Below, in pieces: positions 57,190 through 64,000 of a stretch of DNA of 64,000 nucleotides; position 1 is the first letter of the stretch, and the number at the start of each line of letters is the position of its first letter. This DNA is from Watersipora subatra (taxonomy: Eukaryota > Bryozoa > Gymnolaemata > Cheilostomatida > Watersiporidae), in the NCBI RefSeq assembly GCF_963576615.1, contig NC_088714.1:27090558-27154557 (forward strand). Reading direction: 5' to 3'. The notes beneath the pieces were generated by a model. That model did not search any database. It saw nothing but the letters and a program-made list of their open reading frames with translations, and had not been told where the DNA came from. The position numbers and the translations under genes are program-made.

Positions 57190-58245
57190 TGGATAAAGTC
57201 GGAACTTGTAACCTGCGCTAGAACATCTGGGCCAAAAAAGTCCTATTCCCCAAGAAATGGTGACCTTGGCCCTAGGTGACTGCAATGGCATTCATTCTTA
57301 AATTGCTTTTTGCACTGTCTCTAGTTGTCGAGGCTTCCTAGACACTGGGCTCAGATCTATTCAGACAAACTCACGGAAACATAGTTTGCGCTACACCTCT
57401 ATAAAAACACACACAACCTATGCTTGCAGTCAGCAAAGCATACGTCTTATTCGATCTTCGAGAGATAGCCTGAGCCATACAGGTGTCATGGTCGATATTG
57501 CAGTTCTGTCTTTAACTAAAAGATGTCTTTTATTACACGGCTTGCAAGGAGAGATAAACAGTACAAATTAATCTCTCAAAGAAACCTTGAATTCAAACAG
57601 CTATCTAGTAACTCTATTGCTGCATACTCTACTGACAAGATAAGATAATTCTTCCCTTAATTTATTGACAAACAGAACTTAACATTGATTGAAAATCAAT
57701 TGATTTTTTGCAAACATCACCTTTCGGCCACAAACCAAATGTTACAAATATCACAACAAGTATTTGAAATGCACTAGTTAGATTTAAATTATGATAGTTG
57801 TACACTCTCCAGCTTGTAGCCAGCTAGACAGTGTATGAATGCACAGGCAGACAAGAAGTTGTGTCGATATATTGAGTTGTCTGCCTCTGGTCTCCGTCTC
57901 GTCTTTGTTCTCCTACTGACAGCTTCCTAAGGTTAATTTCCTTTGATGTGGCTTTACTCTGAGACTAATGTCTAGATTTGACACTTATCTGTTAGCGAGT
58001 GAGAAATGAAAGGGACAATTTGCCTTCATTATGGAAAAGTGTCTTGTAATTACATAACTTCTATTGTTTTTCCCTTAACATATTAGTAGAGATTTGTAAA
58101 CTATCCAGAAGCTAATGATAGGGCTATTTCAAATTCACAGGATTCCTGATTGCAGAAATCGTGAGAAATGTTCCAAGTTCATGGAGATAGCTAGTGTCTA
58201 CCTGCATTCAGTTTTCCTTCAAATGTGTTATATTTGTTTCTTGCC
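57190..58245. repeat. outer right arm of the inverted duplication
   Basis: Inverse partner of 40010-41136. It includes a SINE copy in plus orientation at about 57205-57360, matching the one in the left arm. Confidence 0.8.
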
Positions 58246-61200
58246 TTTTAAAATGCATGCTTTTGCTGAGCCACATTTGGAAGTATACAGCTGATTCAGT
58301 AAACAATGACAGAAAATAAACTAATTTTGGTTAATAAATATATCTTTGTCAGTGTGTGTCTTAGCCCCATAAATGTCATGCGTGTTCACATTTCTTGTCC
58401 AAACTTCACTCACAAATGCTTCAAGGCTTCTACCAGGTCGCCAAAGTATTTGGTTTTAAAATTCCATCTATTTTCTCACAATCAGCATCTTAAACACTCA
58501 TCTGATTAAAACATTGAGAACTCCCTTACGCATGCATTAAAGACATCTGCCCTCTTTGAATGTGCTCATGAATTGCTGTCATAAAAACCGTTTAGCAGTT
58601 TGCATTAAAATCTACACACATGCTGCAGGCTATCTTATTGAAAATAAATGAATTGCTGGGCCTAATGCTAGTGAATTACTAAAATGTGTAACCCTTCTAT
58701 CACAAGCATACTGTCTATGTCTACATTTTAAATAATAAACTTGAATTATTTAGCTAACCTTTTGAATTATAAAACAATTTAAAATGTTAAGAGTTGAAGC
58801 TCATAAAAGAAGCAGTTACATTTCAACATTATTTCAAACCACATTTGGCTCCAGAAGGCTATTTGAAAATAGAACTTTTAAAATTTGAAACTATCGTTTG
58901 CCATGCAGTATATGAAATACTCAGGCAATGTATAAAGTGCACTGGGATTCTTGAGATTAGTCAAATAGAGAAACATATTTTAGCAGCTCACACCAAGGCC
59001 ATGTTTATTCAAAGTTTTATATAAAAAGTTGATTTAATACTACAAATTTAAACAAAGATAACAAGTTTTTACAAAAAATACTATTAAAACTTTTACCTAA
59101 ACTCTTTCCTTACTATGGGTACATAGTTCATAGGACTGTTTAGTGACAACTGGCAAAAGTACATCGGTATTCTTTTTGCACAAAAAACTTCAAGTCTGAA
59201 AAGTCCAACACGATTTGAGATTATCTTTTTTTCAGTTTCAATAAGCTAAAGCAGAAGTTGACTACATTTACTTTTTATTGTCTGCACAATAACAACAGAA
59301 ACCTTTTACAAAAATTTCTAAAGCAGATGTTGCTGATGATGGTAGCCATGACCAGAAGAAAAGCAGAAGAAACATCAGTTTTTGGCAACAAAATTTAGAT
59401 TTTGAAGACAATTGTCTCAAACATTAGCCAACCCTGTGAGCTGCAATTTTGATGCATCTATTTTACAAAAAACAAAACTTACCAAATGAAAGAGTTTTTA
59501 ACCAATGATGCCTCATTACTTTCTAAGATTAGTAGATAGTTTTGCTAAGTTTGTCTTTGTTTTATTTAAAACTGTCAAAGATAGAATTTCCACGTCGTTA
59601 TATCAAGAAAGTTGAAAGCCACTCATTAACAGAAGTTATGTGCCGATAATTTCCAATCATAATATTGCCAATAAAGTAATATATAATTTCCACCTACTTT
59701 ATAGTGTTTGAAGATGTTAACAGAGTAAAGCAGGTTTATACTTTCTTTAAAGAATGGTGCAAATTTATACTTTTATTCTTAGCTACATAATGACGTCCCT
59801 GCTGTGGGAACAAGTTGAGAATGGGCAGAAAACTTCTTTGTGTCATAGAAACAGTCTCTATTAAGTGTACTTGTAGCTGTGCGTATTCATTGTACAGAGG
59901 AAACAGCAGCATCTGTCTCGGCAAGTATTACATCTTTTCTAATAATGACTGGCTCGCGCTACATCACCGTGTGTCGGTGTTAATCATACAGCACTTCTGT
60001 GATCGTCTGTGATAACAATGTTTATGCTATCACAAAAATGCAAGCCTCCTCCGTGTTTACATCCGTAAATAGCCTTCGGCATAGCGCTTTCATTAAACAA
60101 TACTAGTTCCGCAACAACTGTCATGAAATAAATTCTAGATCAAGCGACCAGCGACAATTAATTCCCATTTCTGAAATAGTGCGCATTGCAAAGGCTGCCG
60201 TGGAAGATCGGTGAACTATTGGGACGGTTTGACAGCTGCCATCTTTTCAGACGAGTCAGCATTGCATTACGGTGCTCATAGTCAATGAGTAATTGCTGAG
60301 AGGACACACGACAATCGGCGATATAGTGTGAACCAGTTTTAACATCTCAGCTCGCCTGCATATGTAGATGAGACAGAGATACGCAGACAGTTAGTAATCG
60401 ACTTGAAATAAACTCGGTACAGAGAATAAACCTGTTCAAGACTTTGCGACTAGTCAGCTAGACAGACACTCTTTAAGTTGCACAAGAATTAAAAACATCA
60501 GCTACTGCTATACATATTCGAAAGATTAGATTAGCACACATATCCTTTTTGGAGAAAGAAAGGTATTTTAATAATAATGATAATAGAAATCAAATGCAAA
60601 GCTGACAGCATACAAACACTAAAATTGTGTGGTTTGTAAAACGGTCACTCGTTTTACATATCCAGTAATAGCAATGCTGTCATCAGACATTGCTAGATCA
60701 GCATTGCCACTATTGAATTTCTTGCTTCTACAACCCATGCGGTGGCCACTATTGCCCTAGGGGCTGTATAGCCACTCGTGGCAGAGACCTTCGTTAAGTT
60801 TCCATTGGGTGATAGTGTAGCGACACACTCCCATAATGCCATCTTGAAAATAGCTGTGCTGCTCTCGCTCGGTCGTGATCCAGCGACGCTGTGTGGAAGC
60901 GAAACACCCGCGTGATATGCCGTATTTGTGTCATGGAAACAGTCTAACAACCAATGAGAATGCCATCATAAGAGCATCCGTATCGCTCTCATTCTGTCGT
61001 GATTCAGTGTTGTGAAGCAGCATCTTGTGCTACATATAATAATTATTACAGGTTATTGATAATATTATTGTTGTATTAATTCATTTAGCAGTGACTTAAA
61101 AAAAATTAAAATTAGCACATACTCTCTGCAACATGGAAGTTTTGAGCTTTTTATGCGTTTGACTTGAGGCGCTGCACAACCACTGCTCTACTATACATGT

Positions 61201-61267
61201 AGTTCTCTATGGAAACAAGAGAACTACACGTATAGTTCCCAAGAGAAGTTCCCATACAAGAGAAGTT
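58246..61267. other. stretch without supported genes
   Basis: Several frames of 60-85 codons exist, but none shows a family, splice context or promoter I can support. About 60870-61030 contains a loose direct repeat of 'ctctcg/cattctgtcgtgatycagyg' type and 'catggaaacagtct'. Confidence 0.4.
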
Positions 61268-61310
61268 CCCATGATCTGCTTGTCGGTTTGGCCGACAAGC
61301 AGATCATGGG
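61268..61310. repeat. perfect hairpin, 19 bp arms
   Basis: 'cccatgatctgcttgtcgg', loop 'tttgg', then the exact inverse. Just upstream, 'gttccca(ag/ta)...agaagttccca' repeats and a smaller 'gtagttctct' hairpin (about 61199-61228) occur. Confidence 0.85.
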
Positions 61311-64000
61311 CCTGCGTAGCCTTCAGCACTGGTGCATCCAAATGTTACCACACTATTGCTGCAGCAAAAAAATTAGTAGTACTAACATTGATTAGAGAGG
61401 CCCTCAAGCACAAGAACTACTGCACAGAACTAACACAGAATTGGTTCTGCGTTGTGAAATATGTTTTTCAATTACCTTTTCAATATTGTTACCATTTTTG
61501 CATATTAGTAAAGGATTATAAGCTATATAGTAGACTATGGTCTCATACGTTGAAGCCCCCAGAATTGTAGCTGAGAGAAGGGGTGGCATTAATTCCCATT
61601 ATCTGCTGAACTCAGGCTAGGTGAAGTCTGAATAAACAACACACCGTACAAAGTTTGACGCCAGCTGAGCATCTATAATAATAGTTATAACAATAATAGT
61701 TGTAGCAATGTAAAATATAATGACATAGGATATACTATAATACACTGCCATACCATACAACATATATAGGGCAATACAATTGTAAAATATTACACAATCA
61801 TATAATACAATAATACAATGATCGAATATAATACAATATTAAAATAATATAGTTTAATATTTTATAATACATGTATAACATATTATAACTATAATAACAT
61901 AATATAACGTTTTAAATACAATATGACAACACAATTTAATATAACCTGTAGCATCAACAGGTGACTGCAAAAAACAAGACAATAGATGTAACCAAAAGTA
62001 TAGAGCAACAACGATATTTTTCATTATCCTCCAATACGTATATCAGCGTTGCCAAAATAAATATGAGGCTTTTAAAAGTATTAGTAAGCAAAGCATCTTT
62101 GTTACAACATCTGGTCTACCAGTCACCTTGCCTTACACCCTGATCAAATCATAGAGCCTCTCACGGTGTTCACAATATCAGAAATCACGAGGTGATTATC
62201 CTCTGTTCACAATGTGCACTCAGTAATGTGAGGAACCGACACTCAAATATGGGGACATTAAGGCAATCAGTGTCATGTCTACGTATGATCAAATTAAACA
62301 TTAACTGTTTTCATGCTGGCATGAGAAAGGTTTACTGAACCGTGAACTGTAATACCTAACTGGCAATATGGTCACGCTGTCAGGATTTACTTCTCCTGTT
62401 TCTTCTGCTTCAAAAGATGTTAAAATGCATTGTTTTGTAAATAATTAAATATCAAACATGGTATAAATACTTCATGTAATGATGGAGCATAGGTAGAACA
62501 AATGAAAGAAACAACCTCTCTCTTGAAGTTGTGGTTTCGACTGTCTTATGGTTTCCACTTCATTGCTGACTTACTGACAGTTCTGTTCTCAACTATCTCC
62601 TGATGTCTATCTGTATCAACATCTTGGATACTTCATGTTTGTTTTGCCATATCTTTGTATGAGAGCTTGGATTAACATTGGTTTCTTTCGCCATCACAGA
62701 TTTTTAAGTACATTAGCTTCTTCGGTAATCACAAACTCAAGTAGTTTAGTACAATAGAGCAAACAACTTCAACTAAAATAGTTTTTATTTTTTGCCACAA
62801 ATCCTCAAGCTTAAAAACTGTGGCACTAAAAATATAGTGGCTAGAATGTCTATGTTTTAATAACATAAAGGCAATTTCCAAAAAAGTTTAACTTGCAATA
62901 GAATTGTTACGCAACACTCAATGTAGCACAGGATGCAACCATATGTCACTTTACCTTTTGCTACTTTGAATCTATTAACTATAAATTTTATGCTTTTGGT
63001 AGCTGGGTGCTTATTTTCTGTTAGTATCTTAGGAACAATTGTCATTTGAACCAAGCGTTAATGTTCTTTAAGAGTTGTCAGTTCATTTCCTGGCAACAGA
63101 GTCCTGTCTTAAGGTCTTTACTGCGGAAAGCCAGTACATAAAACTACAGCGCTACCTATATAGTCATATCATCATGTGACTATAGAAACAAGCTTATTGA
63201 GTCTGCATACTTCAAAACTGCTAACATAAAATGTTTGTTACAGAATACGAGATAAAAGTATTTTACGACTGCACGACAACTTCATCAAGACTGTCGAAAA
63301 ATACCAACAAAGTAATACAGCTCAAAGTGTATCCATATTTATATCTTTCATGGAGTCTATAACTCAAATTGTACTACATGCAAAACCTTTTTGAAATTAT
63401 AGGAAAACAGTGTAGAATCCACACAAAAGCATAATTTACAGAAACATTTTTAATATCCAAAAATGGTTAAATATCGTGGGAGAGATTTATGAAAGAAAAG
63501 TCCACAGTTATAGCTATTGTTCATCACCTCAATATAGCGGAGCAGCTTACATTTTTGATGACTTAATGATACGAGAGGCAGGTTTGACTAATCCAAGTTA
63601 TCTATATTCTTTGTCAATAGTTAACTTGCTGCAACAAATTCTCAATTCAACTTAAAAAAATCAACGAGTTGTTTTAGTGGAAAATACAACTAAAGGTCAA
63701 CGTTAATATAAAAAGCGGTGTGCTGCAATTTTGAATGCTGATTCATTCTGCGATATATTTGCAATTGTCTAATGAGCTGGGCAAAAAAGAGAATACCAAA
63801 AATATGATATATTAAAATCTAAATGAGTCAGTTTACTTTATTTAGTAGACCATGAAAATAATATTTAAAAATTTAAAAAGTGGATGGATCTTTCAAAGTT
63901 TACAGTAAGAATAAAGTAGCCATTGGACCTTCATTTGAGTTCACAGGTACCCGTCTCCGATTATGACCAAGGATAACTTGCATCCAGTTTTCAACCCTTG
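61311..64000. other. stretch without supported genes
   Basis: About 61670-61950 is rich in 'aatacaata' and 'ataatata' units. The rest is AT-rich unique sequence with no gene that I can support. Confidence 0.4.

Noticed and set aside
58794..59024. 76-codon frame rich in Ile and Leu
   Set aside because: No ATG in good context and no family; could be an exon or chance, not supportable.
60693..60950. 85-codon minus-strand frame
   Set aside because: It lies over loose direct repeats; no family or start context.

Overview
The window looks like AT-rich, intron-bearing animal nuclear DNA, probably from a lophotrochozoan-type marine invertebrate; the species cannot be fixed from the sequence. The evidence is GT-AG spliced genes with clear animal orthologues (a UBR1/UBR2-type N-recognin and a bublin/BBLN-like coiled-coil protein), an intact BEL/Pao retrotransposon, hAT remnants, tRNA-derived SINEs and many short inverted-repeat elements.

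Layout. 1.1-11.4 kb (minus): the first six exons of a UBR1/2-like E3 ubiquitin ligase (UBR box and ClpS-like N-degron pockets); the rest lies beyond the left edge. Its 5 kb first intron holds a nested pile of transposons. 11.5-15.6 kb (plus): a two-exon BBLN-like gene, head to head with the ligase across a 130 bp shared promoter. 17.8-27.5 kb: three diverged single-exon paralogues of an uncharacterised ~180 aa family with a conserved C-terminal hydrophobic segment; one ends inside a 12-copy minisatellite that supplies its last codons and stop. 28.2-36.0 kb: a complete, very young BEL/Pao element on the minus strand (596 bp LTRs with two visible mismatches, 5 bp TTACC target duplication, open gag and pol), inserted into an older repeat.

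40.0-58.2 kb is the most unusual part. It is an eroded inverted duplication about 18 kb across, with three matching arm pairs nested in mirror order. One pair carries two divergently oriented, nearly identical, intronless 159-codon genes of unknown family. Each has a CCAAT box, a TATA box and, 63 nt after the stop, a 16 nt stem-loop with AAAAC before and ACCA after, closely resembling the 3' end signal of replication-dependent histone mRNAs. The proteins are basic, helix-rich and carry CDK-type TPxK/R sites. The gene blocks are clearly more alike than the other arms, suggesting gene conversion or selection. This is the best candidate for an undescribed system: a non-histone gene pair possibly under histone-type 3' processing. 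The rest of the region is dense in hairpins, MITEs and satellites.

58.2-64.0 kb shows no gene I can support, only a perfect 19 bp-arm hairpin and low-complexity AT DNA. Exon joins, duplications and hairpins were read by eye; percentages are rough.
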